A DNA stretch of 15,091 bases from positions 1 through 15,091 of the forward strand of contig DAOVUR010000020.1 of NCBI GenBank assembly GCA_030632465.1. The letters are read 5' to 3'. A model generated the notes under the pieces. The model saw only the letters and a program-made list of their open reading frames with translations. It searched no databases and was not told where the DNA came from. Origin of the DNA: a bacterium (GTDB taxonomy: Bacteria; Verrucomicrobiota; Kiritimatiellia; UBA8416; CAMZLY01). Numbering within the stretch: the first letter of the stretch is position 1; each line of letters opens with the position of its first letter. The translations under genes and the position numbers were made by a program. Positions 6,588 through 13,882 of the stretch are shown piece by piece.

Positions 6588-6631
6588 ATTATCATTGATA
6601 ATTGACATTCTCATGCTGTTTAAGTTATTAC
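6588..6631 (+). promoter_or_regulatory. Promoter and palindrome ahead of the binding-protein gene
   Basis: TTGACA (6602-6607) is followed after 18 nt by TATTAC (6626-6631, four of six matches to the -10 consensus). The ATG at 6639 comes 7 nt later with no ribosome-binding site, again consistent with a leaderless transcript. A perfect 15-bp palindrome ATTATCA-T-TGATAAT (6588-6602) abuts the -35 and is a plausible operator. Promoter and operator are predictions. Confidence 0.5.
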
Positions 6632-6638
6632 TTTATGA

Positions 6639-8852
6639 ATGAAAATGATCAAGTTAAGAGAAAAATATATAGTTCGTGTTCTAGTCTTGGTGCTACTTGC
6701 ACTTATTGTTGGCTGCTCGAATGATCCGTATCGTCCAGGGGAAGCTGCTGAACATACATTTTTCTCATCTTTTGCTACGCCACCAACCAAGCTCGACCCT
6801 AGTAGCGCTTACTATGTACATGAGGGCAAAATTATTGATCAGATTTATGAGCCGCTCTTTACTTATCATTATCTGAAGCGACCTTATGAGGTTATTCCAA
6901 ATACGGCAGAGTCTATACCTATTCCTGTATATTTTGATAAGTCGGGTAAGGTGCTTACTGAAAAAGATCCTGCACCAGCTAAGGTTGCTAGGGTGGAGTA
7001 TACTGTTCAGCTTAAAAAGGGGATTATGTATCAGAATCATCCCTGCTTTGCGCTGGATGCAGATGGTAAACCGCAATATGTAAATGTTACGCTCAAAGAG
7101 ATTAAGAAGTATGACTATCCATCAGAATTTGAGTTTCAAGGCACACGAGAGTTAAAGGCAAAAGATTATGCATTACAGGTGCGGCGTCTAGCTGACCCGC
7201 GGTTAAGTTCACCAGTGTTTAGTATTATTAGTCAGTATATTTCTGGCCTTGCTGAACTTAATAAAGAATATATTGAGATGCTTGCTGCCGAGCGTAAACG
7301 CCGTCAGGATGCGGCGGGTGCTGCTTATAACCAAGAACATGATGAAAAAGCAAACCCTATTCGGTTGGATTACTTTGCTCCTAAATTTGAAGGTTTTGAA
7401 GTTACAGGTGATTATGAGATCAAATTTGTTCTTAAGCGTAAGTATCCGCAGATAATATACTGGATGTGTATGCATTTCTTTGCGCCGGTTCCTCAGGAGG
7501 CAGTGGACTTTTATCAGCAACCGGCAATGAATGAAAAACAGTTTTCACTTAACCGCTGTCCTGTTGGGAGTGGGCCATATTTCCTTGAGACTTTTAAGGC
7601 AAATGAAGTTATCGTTTTGACGCGTAATCCTAATTATCATGATGACTTCTATCCTGTTGAAGGTGCGGCTGGCGATGTTGAAGCGGGACTATTAATCGAT
7701 GCAGGCAAGAAAATTCCTTTTATTGATAAGCAGATATATCATCTGGAAAAAGAGTCGATTCCTAATTGGAATAAGTTTTTGCAAGGATACATAGATTCAT
7801 CGGGTATTGCTAATGATGTTTTTGACCAAGCTGTTCAGATTAGTGCCGGTGATGGCGCCTTGCTTTCGCCTGAGATGCAGGAACAAGGTATTCGCTTGAT
7901 AACTGATACTGATCCCACATTATGGTATACAGGGTTTAATATGCTGGATGACGTGATTGGTGGTTACTCTACCGAACGATGCAAGTTGCGGCAGGCAATA
8001 TCTATGGTGATGGATTATAATGAGTACTTAGATATATTCCTTAATGGTCGCGGGGTATTGGCGCAGGGTCCATTGCCACCAGGAATTTTCGGGTATCGTG
8101 ACGGCATTAAAGGCGTGAATCCTTTTGTTGATGAGTGGAATGCAAAAAGAAGTAGACATGAGCGTCAATCGATTGAGAAGGCGAAGGCCTTGATGGTTGA
8201 GGCTGGCTATCCAGATGGTCGTGACAAGGATGGCAGACCCTTAACATTGGATTATGATCATTCGGCAGGGATGGACCCATCGTTTCGCACCCGTTTTGAC
8301 TGGACACGTGGGCGACTTGATCTGATAGGTGTTAAGTTAAATGATAAAGGTACGGACCTGAGTCGCTTTCGTCAGAAGCGTAAACAGGGAAATTGGCAGA
8401 TTAGTAGTGGTGGGTGGTTAGCTGATTATCCTGATCCAGAAAACTTTATGTTCTTATTCTATGGACCTAATGGGAAGGTGGAGGCGGGCGGGCCGAATAT
8501 GGTTAACTATAGCAGTCAGAAATATGATCAGTTATTTAAGCAGATGGAAAGCATGGCAAATGGCGATGAGCGGCAGAATCTTATTGATGAGATGATGCTG
8601 ATTGTACAAGAAGATGCGCCAGCTATATGGCAGTTTTATCCAGTTTCTTATGCATTGTGTCATAAGTGGTATAAGAATGTTAAGCCACATGCTATGTCAT
8701 ATAATGTTAGAAAGTATCAGCGAGTTGATGCCGCGTTGCGGGTAAAGAGCCAGGAAAAGTGGAATAAGCCTGTGTATTGGCCTTTTGTGCTACTGGCAGG
8801 CCTTTTATTGTTGAGTTTGTTGCCCGTAGTGATGAAACAAAGGTTGAAGTGA
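6639..8852 (+). CDS. Peptide-type ABC transporter substrate-binding lipoprotein (SBP family 5)
   Basis: This 737-aa family 5 (OppA/DppA/NikA) binding protein would capture oligopeptides or similar solutes and deliver them to the permease encoded downstream. The N-terminus has positive residues, a hydrophobic core and a lipobox ending at C26 (ALIVGC), so it should be a lipoprotein. The domain starts at about residue 40 with LDPSSAYYVHEGKIIDQIYEPL and includes NRCPVGSGPYFLETF...NPNYH and DYPDPENFMFLFYGPNG. It is clearly longer than the usual 500-600 residues, with an extra charged segment at about 180-240. Unusually, residues about 713-731 form a hydrophobic helix followed by KQRLK, so the C-terminus could also be membrane-anchored. 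The ATG at 6645 is an alternative start. Substrate is not readable from sequence, so I give no oppA symbol. Confidence 0.9.
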   Translation: MKMIKLREKYIVRVLVLVLLALIVGCSNDPYRPGEAAEHTFFSSFATPPTKLDPSSAYYVHEGKIIDQIYEPLFTYHYLKRPYEVIPNTAESIPIPVYFDKSGKVLTEKDPAPAKVARVEYTVQLKKGIMYQNHPCFALDADGKPQYVNVTLKEIKKYDYPSEFEFQGTRELKAKDYALQVRRLADPRLSSPVFSIISQYISGLAELNKEYIEMLAAERKRRQDAAGAAYNQEHDEKANPIRLDYFAPKFEGFEVTGDYEIKFVLKRKYPQIIYWMCMHFFAPVPQEAVDFYQQPAMNEKQFSLNRCPVGSGPYFLETFKANEVIVLTRNPNYHDDFYPVEGAAGDVEAGLLIDAGKKIPFIDKQIYHLEKESIPNWNKFLQGYIDSSGIANDVFDQAVQISAGDGALLSPEMQEQGIRLITDTDPTLWYTGFNMLDDVIGGYSTERCKLRQAISMVMDYNEYLDIFLNGRGVLAQGPLPPGIFGYRDGIKGVNPFVDEWNAKRSRHERQSIEKAKALMVEAGYPDGRDKDGRPLTLDYDHSAGMDPSFRTRFDWTRGRLDLIGVKLNDKGTDLSRFRQKRKQGNWQISSGGWLADYPDPENFMFLFYGPNGKVEAGGPNMVNYSSQKYDQLFKQMESMANGDERQNLIDEMMLIVQEDAPAIWQFYPVSYALCHKWYKNVKPHAMSYNVRKYQRVDAALRVKSQEKWNKPVYWPFVLLAGLLLLSLLPVVMKQRLK

Positions 8853-8934
8853 CAAGGGTAAAATAACAAGAATGTAGTGTTGTTTTTTTGATAGGATTGT
8901 TACAGGAAGGTGTAGAGTTAGCTCTCTGAGCCAA

Positions 8935-8970
8935 CCTGCCCGCATTGCTTCGCAAAGCGATGCAGGCGGG
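8935..8970 (+). repeat. Long GC-rich hairpin between binding protein and oppB
   Basis: Two 16-nt arms (8935-8950 and 8955-8970) pair across loop CGCA with three imperfect positions, two of which can be G-T pairs. A smaller hairpin CAAAG...CTTTG follows in the next 30 nt. There is no U-run, so it is not a classic terminator. A REP-like palindrome that stabilises the upstream mRNA, leaving more binding protein than permease, is the common meaning of such a hairpin here. Confidence 0.6.
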
Positions 8971-9000
8971 AAGCGACGGGCAAAGCCCTAGCTTTGTGTA

Positions 9001-9049
9001 AAACTAAAAACTAAAAACTGATAACTGATAACTAAAGACTAGGAACTGT
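9001..9049 (+). repeat. xxACTRA heptamer array ahead of oppB
   Basis: Seven perfect-length 7-nt units stand end to end: AAACTAA, AAACTAA, AAACTGA, TAACTGA, TAACTAA, AGACTAG, GAACTGT, then TTTTGT and the oppB ATG at 9056. Every unit has ACT at positions 3-5. TAA/TGA/TAG stops occur in all three frames. TAGGAA at the junction of the last two units is the only ribosome-binding-site candidate for oppB. Confidence 0.75.
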
Positions 9050-9055
9050 TTTTGT

Positions 9056-10039
9056 ATGTTTGGATATATTATACGTAGAAGTTTATATGGGTTCCCAATT
9101 TTATTGGGGGTTAACTTGCTGCTGTTTTTACTCTTTTTTTATGTGAATACACCTGATGATATGGCGGAGACTTTTCTTGGTGAAAAGCATATTACGCAGG
9201 AACAGATTGATAACTGGAAGCAGGAACATGGGTATGCGTTGCCTCGATTTATCAATACAGCTGAATCTTTTCCCGGCGTTATAACGCAAACGATCTTTTG
9301 GCAGAAGAGCATGTCGTTATTTGCCTTTAGGTTTGGTAGATCTGATCAGGATAATAGTGATATTGGTACTGAAATATTGCGGCGTATTCCTTATTCTCTC
9401 TGCATTACGGTGCCTGTCTTTATATTCAGTATGATGCTTAACTTATTTGTTGCTATGATTGTAGCTTTTTATCGGGGTACTTATGTCGATACGTGGGTTT
9501 TGATTTTATGTGTTGTTATGATGTCTATCTCGGCACTTTTTTATATTATTTATGGACAGATGGTCTTTTCAATCCTCTTTAAATTAGTGCCGGTGTCAGG
9601 CTTTGATAGTAAGTTCCCTCACTATTTTAAGTTTTTAATGTTGCCGATATTAATGGGCGTTATCAGTAGCTTTGGTGGCGGTGTTCGTTATTATCGTACG
9701 ATATTTTTGGAAGAGATCAATAAGGATTATATCCGTACTGCTAGAGCCAAAGGTTTAAGTGAAGGCGTAGTCCTTTTTAAACATGCGCTAAAGAATGCTA
9801 TGTTGCCTATTCTGACGAATGTGGTTGTGATGATACCTTTCCTTATCATGGGTGGCTTATTAACAGAGAACTTTTTTGGGATACCTGGGCTTGGTAGCTA
9901 TATGATCGATGCTATATCGCGGCAGGATTTTGCTGTATTAAGATCGATGGTTTTTCTGGGCGCATTTTTGTATGTGATATCACTTGTTCTTGTCGATATA
10001 AGTTATACGCTGGTTGATCCAAGAATTCGAATTGGATAG
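9056..10039 (+). CDS. oppB: Peptide-type ABC transporter permease, OppB family
   Basis: This 327-aa inner-membrane protein is one half of the transmembrane channel of an oligopeptide/dipeptide importer. About six hydrophobic helices are visible: around 10-29, 118-138, 146-172, 193-209, 250-272 and 294-318. The cytoplasmic EAA loop that docks on the ATPase is at about 224-253 (DYIRTARAKGLSEGVVLFKHALKNAMLPIL). The family ending ENFFGIPGLGSYMIDAI...DPRIRIG is complete. A periplasmic stretch at 33-105 matches the OppB layout. It follows the binding-protein gene by 203 bp, a gap filled with repeats. The start is set by a TAGGAA about 11 nt upstream, provided by the heptamer array. Confidence 0.93.
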   Translation: MFGYIIRRSLYGFPILLGVNLLLFLLFFYVNTPDDMAETFLGEKHITQEQIDNWKQEHGYALPRFINTAESFPGVITQTIFWQKSMSLFAFRFGRSDQDNSDIGTEILRRIPYSLCITVPVFIFSMMLNLFVAMIVAFYRGTYVDTWVLILCVVMMSISALFYIIYGQMVFSILFKLVPVSGFDSKFPHYFKFLMLPILMGVISSFGGGVRYYRTIFLEEINKDYIRTARAKGLSEGVVLFKHALKNAMLPILTNVVVMIPFLIMGGLLTENFFGIPGLGSYMIDAISRQDFAVLRSMVFLGAFLYVISLVLVDISYTLVDPRIRIG

Positions 10040-10046
10040 AAAAAAT

Positions 10047-10080
10047 AGTGAATAGTGAACAATGAATAGTGAATAATTGC
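10047..10080 (+). repeat. AGTGAAT heptamer array after oppB
   Basis: Four 7-nt units (AGTGAAT, AGTGAAC, AATGAAT, AGTGAAT) are followed by AATTGC, starting 7 nt after the oppB stop. The last 20 nt (10061-10080) equal the minus-strand sequence at 3874-3893. Orientation relative to the flanking genes is the same at both sites. Confidence 0.7.
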
Positions 10081-10119
10081 GGTGCCTACGGCGTTATATA
10101 TAGTGACATTATTTAACAT

Positions 10120-10141
10120 GGATGATCAGGATAAACAGGAT
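10120..10141 (+). repeat. GGATAAACAGGAT-type repeat
   Basis: GGATGATCAGGATAAACAGG and the next base hold an exact second copy (10129-10141) of the 13-mer at 231-243. It lies between the two heptamer arrays of the oppB-oppC gap. I know no function for it. Confidence 0.45.
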
Positions 10142-10152
10142 AAAAACTGTAA

Positions 10153-10180
10153 TAACTGAGGACTGAAGATTGAGGACTTT
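10153..10180 (+). repeat. xxACTRA heptamer array ahead of oppC
   Basis: Four 7-nt units, TAACTGA, GGACTGA, AGATTGA, GGACTTT, are followed by TTTTGC and the oppC ATG. A fifth related unit, AAACTGT (10144-10150), lies two bases out of register upstream. The final GAGGAC is a good ribosome-binding site 10 nt before the ATG. Confidence 0.65.
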
Positions 10181-10186
10181 TTTTGC

Positions 10187-11308
10187 ATGAAATATTTTTT
10201 AAATAGTTGGGCATTTCAGAATGTATTGGTTGTGCTACTTATTCTGTTGCTGGCATGGATCGTTATGGTTATGCGTCAGAGCGAATATTGGCGTGCTGCG
10301 TTCCGGCGTGTCTTTAAGCGTAAGCTGGCAAGAATTAGCTTTGTTATTTTATCTATATATTGTGTGATAGCCTTGCTTGATAGCGTGGGGTTTAATCAGC
10401 CGTTACGCGATACAGAGGGGCAGGTTCAATGTAGTGCTGATACTGGCAAGGTTTTGCGGGATGAACAAGGTATGAGCCTATTGGATTATATTCTTACTCC
10501 GCTTAGGGCATCAAAAGAGAAGACGTATAGTGCGCCATTTGCTACGCATCAGTTCACTAAAGAGACCGTTATGGATGAAACTGGTAACTCGTCACGTAAA
10601 TATCCAGCCTTGAAACATCCGCGCCGCCATCTATTTGGAACTGATAAGGTTGGTAATGATGTTCTATATATTGCGCTCAAAGGAATTCGTACAGGTATGA
10701 TCATTGGTGGTATGACAACGCTACTTGTGGTGCCATTTGCTATCTTGTTTGGAGTATTTGCTGGGTATTTTGGCGGCTGGCTAGATGATATTATTCAATA
10801 TGTCTACACTGTGTTGTCGTCTATACCGTCAGTTTTATTGATTATGGCCTTTATGATTGTATATGGGCAGGGCTTAACTCAACTCTGTGTGATTATGGGT
10901 ATCACATCATGGACAGGGTTGTGCCGTGTTTTACGTGGTGAGACTATGAAATTGCGTGAGATGGAATATATACAGGCATGTGAGGCGATGGGGGTTTCTA
11001 AGCTTAAAATTATGTTTAGTCATATCACACCTAATCTGATGCATATTGTATTGATAACGGCTGTGCTTGGCTTTTCTGGACGTGTCTTAAGTGAGGCCGT
11101 ACTTTCCTATCTTGGCATTGGAGTAGGGGCTGATACGATTTCATGGGGCGGGATGATTAATGATGCACGTATGGAGATGGCTCGTAGCCCAATAGTGTGG
11201 TGGAAGCTCTTTGCTGCATTTGTATTTATGTTCGGTTTGGTGTTACCTGCTAACTTATTTGGTGATGCCCTACGTGATGCGCTTGATCCGAGATTAAGGA
11301 CAGAATAG
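10187..11308 (+). CDS. oppC: Peptide-type ABC transporter permease, OppC family
   Basis: This 373-aa inner-membrane protein is the second half of the importer channel, partner of OppB. It carries the OppC/DppC signature HLFGTDKVGNDVLYIALKGIRTG (148-170). Channel helices lie around 172-195, 212-240, 284-310 and 340-360, and the EAA loop that contacts the ATPase is at about 260-289 (EYIQACEAMGVSKLKIMFSHITPNLM). The ending DALDPRLRTE is typical. It is longer than usual (about 300): there is an extra N-terminal hydrophobic helix (11-29) before the normal first helix (49-64), and an extended loop at 65-147 before the signature. The start is backed by GAGGAC in the heptamer array. Confidence 0.92.
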   Translation: MKYFLNSWAFQNVLVVLLILLLAWIVMVMRQSEYWRAAFRRVFKRKLARISFVILSIYCVIALLDSVGFNQPLRDTEGQVQCSADTGKVLRDEQGMSLLDYILTPLRASKEKTYSAPFATHQFTKETVMDETGNSSRKYPALKHPRRHLFGTDKVGNDVLYIALKGIRTGMIIGGMTTLLVVPFAILFGVFAGYFGGWLDDIIQYVYTVLSSIPSVLLIMAFMIVYGQGLTQLCVIMGITSWTGLCRVLRGETMKLREMEYIQACEAMGVSKLKIMFSHITPNLMHIVLITAVLGFSGRVLSEAVLSYLGIGVGADTISWGGMINDARMEMARSPIVWWKLFAAFVFMFGLVLPANLFGDALRDALDPRLRTE

Positions 11309-11319
11309 ATTTCTTATCC

Positions 11320-11345
11320 ACAGATTAGGCAGATTTACACAGATT
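11320..11345 (+). repeat. CAGATT short repeats after oppC
   Basis: CAGATT occurs three times at 9-10 nt steps (11321, 11330, 11340) just after the oppC stop. It resembles the CACAGATTA-type low-complexity repeats found between genes in some bacteria. No function is evident. Confidence 0.35.
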
Positions 11346-11384
11346 ATTAAAAGGGAAATAGGCACAAAAAAGTATATGCAGTAA

Positions 11385-11426
11385 AACAGCTTTCCAAAGC
11401 TGTTAAGTTCAGCGTCGGAGCGCTGA
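11385..11426 (+). repeat. Pair of CAGC...GCTG hairpins between oppC and oppDF
   Basis: The first hairpin is AACAGCTTT (11385-11393) with AAAGCTGTT (11396-11404); opening the top pair gives an 8-bp stem with loop TCCA. The second is TCAGCG (11409-11414) with CGCTGA (11421-11426), loop TCGGAG. Both are 16-nt units closed by CAGC/GCTG and spaced 23 nt apart. TTTACTTTTG follows the second, so weak termination or attenuation before the ATPase gene is possible. Confidence 0.5.
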
Positions 11427-11483
11427 TTTACTTTTGTAAAAAACTAATAGTTAAGAATTGCGTGTCGTGCCGTAGAAACGTTG

Positions 11484-13514
11484 ATGGAAAGACTAAAATT
11501 GAAGAGTGATAAAAACATATTAGAAGTAAATGACTTACAAACCTATTTTCGGACAGAGAATGGTGTTGCAAAGGCTGTTGATGGTGTTAGTTTTGCTATT
11601 AAGGCTGGTGAAACTTATGCGATTGTAGGCGAATCTGGGAGTGGGAAATCTGTGACTGCCCTGTCGGTTATGCAGTTGGTTGCTAAGCCAAGCGGTTATA
11701 TTGCTGGAGGCGAAATTGTCTTTAATGGAGATGATCTGACAAAGGCTTCGACTGTTGCAATGCGTGAAGTGCGCGGGAATCAGATTTCGATGATCTTTCA
11801 GGAACCCATGACAGCTCTTAATCCAGTATTCACTGTAGGTAATCAGTTAGCAGAGGTTTTGGCTCTTCATCGTGGCATGAAAAAGGATGAGGCGCGCACT
11901 TATGGTATTGAGATGCTTGATAAGGTGGGTATTTCTGATCCTGACAAACGGTATGATGAATATCCGTTCCAGCTTTCTGGTGGGATGCGGCAGAGAGTTA
12001 TGATTGCGATAGCACTTGCCTGTCGTCCCGATCTATTGATAGCAGACGAGCCTACTACAGCGTTAGATGTAACTATCCAGTCGCAGATACTTGATTTGAT
12101 ACGATCTTTACAGAAAGAGTTTGGTATGGCGGTGTTGTTGATTACGCATGATATGGGTGTTGTGCGTGAGAATGCTGACCGAGTAGGCGTTATGTATGGT
12201 GGCAGAATAGTTGAGGATGCAAGCTGTAAAGATCTGTTTGATAAACCGTCACATCCATATACACAGATGTTGATGAAATCGTTACCTAGCCGCGGGAACC
12301 GAAGCAAAGTTTTACAGACCATTAAGGGGATGGTTCCGCAGCCGACAGAGTTTACCCAGGGATGTCGCTTTAATAATAGGTGTCCAGTTGCTGTTGAACA
12401 GTGTCGCCAAGAAAGCCCAATTTTGGAAAATATTGACAAAGAACATACCACGGCCTGTTTTATGTTGGGTAAAGATGGTGTGGCGGATCTCTCTAAGAGT
12501 GGATGGATGGCGGAAGAGGAGAGTCCGGTTGTTGAGAAATATGATTATTCTTGCCTGAATGTAGAATCGCTAAAGATGCATTTTCCTATTAAGAAGGGGT
12601 TCTTTAAGAAGACTATTGGGCATGTGCGTGCTGTTGACGGCCTTGATTTAGCAATCAAAAAGGGTGAAACAGTTGGTTTGGTCGGTGAGTCTGGGTGTGG
12701 AAAGACGACTGTGGGTAAATGTATTGTTAGGCTTCTGGACTCTACAAGTGGAAAGATACTGTTTGGCGATAATGATCTCTCCACATTATCCGGTTCCACC
12801 TTAAAACAATACAGACGACGTATACAGATGATATTTCAAGATCCATTTTCTTCCTTAAATCCACGCTTAAAGATTAGCGATACTATTACGGAAGGGATGC
12901 AAGCACATTCAGTTGGCTCGACCAAAAAAGAGCGTCGAGATATTATGTTTAAGATCATGGAGCGTGTTGGGTTAGATTCTGATATGGCTGATCGATATCC
13001 ACATGAGTTTTCTGGTGGGCAACGACAGAGGATAGGTTTAGCGCGCGCCTTAGCGGTAGAACCGGAACTAATTGTATGTGATGAGGCAACCAGCTCGCTT
13101 GATGTTTCTGTACAGGCGCAAATTCTTAATCTGTTAAAAGAGTTACAGGTTGAGTTAGGTTTATCATATCTCTTTATATCGCACGATTTAAGTGTAGTAC
13201 ACTATCTTGCTGATAGAGTTGCAGTGATGTATCTTGGTAAGATTGTTGAAGTAGGGGATGCCAATGATGTGATAGAAAATCCACAACACCCTTATACCAA
13301 AGCATTGATTGCTGCCATTCCGCAAGTAGATGATGATAATAGAAAACGTATTGTATTGCCTGGCGATGTACCTTCGCCGTCTAATCCGCCATCAGGGTGC
13401 GCATTTCATCCACGTTGCGAGTTGGCAACGGAAGAGTGTAGCCAGAAGATGCCGTCACTAGAGTCAATATCAGGTGAGAGCAACGATCGCCTAGCTGCCT
13501 GCTGGAAGGTGTAA
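11484..13514 (+). CDS. oppDF: Fused oligopeptide ABC transporter ATPases (OppD-OppF)
   Basis: This 676-aa cytoplasmic protein holds both ATPase subunits that power the importer. Numbering here is from a TTG at 11481; subtract 1 for the ATG chosen. In the first ATPase, Walker A GESGSGKS is at 50-57, signature LSGGMRQR at 165-172 and Walker B LLIADEP at 185-191. In the second, Walker A GESGCGKT is at 402-409, signature FSGGQRQR at 510-517 and Walker B LIVCDEA at 530-536. Each half ends in the oligo/dipeptide C-terminal extension with four cysteines: C295, C301, C308, C326 and C640, C646, C653, C674. In DppD-type ATPases such cysteines have been reported to bind an Fe-S cluster. Fusions of this kind are known in proteobacteria and others. 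I prefer the ATG; the upstream ribosome-binding site is weak. Confidence 0.93.
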   Translation: MERLKLKSDKNILEVNDLQTYFRTENGVAKAVDGVSFAIKAGETYAIVGESGSGKSVTALSVMQLVAKPSGYIAGGEIVFNGDDLTKASTVAMREVRGNQISMIFQEPMTALNPVFTVGNQLAEVLALHRGMKKDEARTYGIEMLDKVGISDPDKRYDEYPFQLSGGMRQRVMIAIALACRPDLLIADEPTTALDVTIQSQILDLIRSLQKEFGMAVLLITHDMGVVRENADRVGVMYGGRIVEDASCKDLFDKPSHPYTQMLMKSLPSRGNRSKVLQTIKGMVPQPTEFTQGCRFNNRCPVAVEQCRQESPILENIDKEHTTACFMLGKDGVADLSKSGWMAEEESPVVEKYDYSCLNVESLKMHFPIKKGFFKKTIGHVRAVDGLDLAIKKGETVGLVGESGCGKTTVGKCIVRLLDSTSGKILFGDNDLSTLSGSTLKQYRRRIQMIFQDPFSSLNPRLKISDTITEGMQAHSVGSTKKERRDIMFKIMERVGLDSDMADRYPHEFSGGQRQRIGLARALAVEPELIVCDEATSSLDVSVQAQILNLLKELQVELGLSYLFISHDLSVVHYLADRVAVMYLGKIVEVGDANDVIENPQHPYTKALIAAIPQVDDDNRKRIVLPGDVPSPSNPPSGCAFHPRCELATEECSQKMPSLESISGESNDRLAACWKV

Positions 13515-13538
13515 GTAATAAAATATTATTATTTATAG

Positions 13539-13569
13539 TTGATTAAGCCACTAATTAATAATATATTAG
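13539..13569 (+). promoter_or_regulatory. hipBA promoter with possible operator, probable leaderless start
   Basis: TTGATT (13539-13544) and TATATT (13562-13567) are 17 nt apart. The hipB ATG comes 6 nt after the -10, with no ribosome-binding site, which suggests a leaderless mRNA. An inverted repeat CTAAT (13551-13555) / ATTAG (13565-13569) spans the -10 with a 9-nt gap, similar in layout to the TATCC-N8-GGATA operator of E. coli HipB, though the bases differ. Confidence 0.45.
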
Positions 13570-13573
13570 CAGT

Positions 13574-13882
13574 ATGAATAATGAATACATACTGGTGACG
13601 CCTGAAGAAGTTGCGATTAAATTGGCTGAAAAAACTGTGCAGTTGCGTTTAGCACGAAACTGGAAGCAGTCTACTTTGGCTGAACGAGCTGGTGTATCAT
13701 TGCCATCGGTGCGTCGTTTTGAGAATACTGGTCTCATATCGCTTAAACATTTACTTCGTTTGGTCTTTGTTTTGGGGCATTTGAGCGATTTTGAGTTAGT
13801 ACTAAATCTTCCAGTAGCAAATAGTATTAATGAACTTGAATCTCTTTCTACTCAACCTAAAGTAAAGCGGGGAACCGAGTGA
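13574..13882 (+). CDS. hipB: HipB-type antitoxin, XRE-family DNA-binding protein
   Basis: This 102-aa protein has a Cro/C1-type helix-turn-helix covering about residues 20-70. The recognition region LAERAGVSLPSVRRFENTG (35-53) is followed by the XRE-type helix LKHLLRLVFVLG. HipB proteins neutralise HipA and repress the operon as a dimer. The 25-residue C-terminal tail is polar and probably disordered. Its stop codon overlaps the GTG start of hipA (GTGA), so the toxin is translationally coupled. The family is inferred from the fold and the HipA neighbour; an antitoxin role follows from that. Confidence 0.88.
   Translation: MNNEYILVTPEEVAIKLAEKTVQLRLARNWKQSTLAERAGVSLPSVRRFENTGLISLKHLLRLVFVLGHLSDFELVLNLPVANSINELESLSTQPKVKRGTE

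Noticed and set aside
6588..6602. Fur box
   Set aside because: The half-sites ATTATC and GATAAT are in the opposite order to the 6-1-6 Fur arrangement.
9001..9049. CRISPR array or direct-repeat origin
   Set aside because: Units are 7 nt with no spacers; this is a short tandem repeat.
11427..11440. Rho-independent terminator after the second hairpin
   Set aside because: The T-tract is broken (TTTACTTTTG) and the stem is only 6 bp; at most weak attenuation inside the operon.
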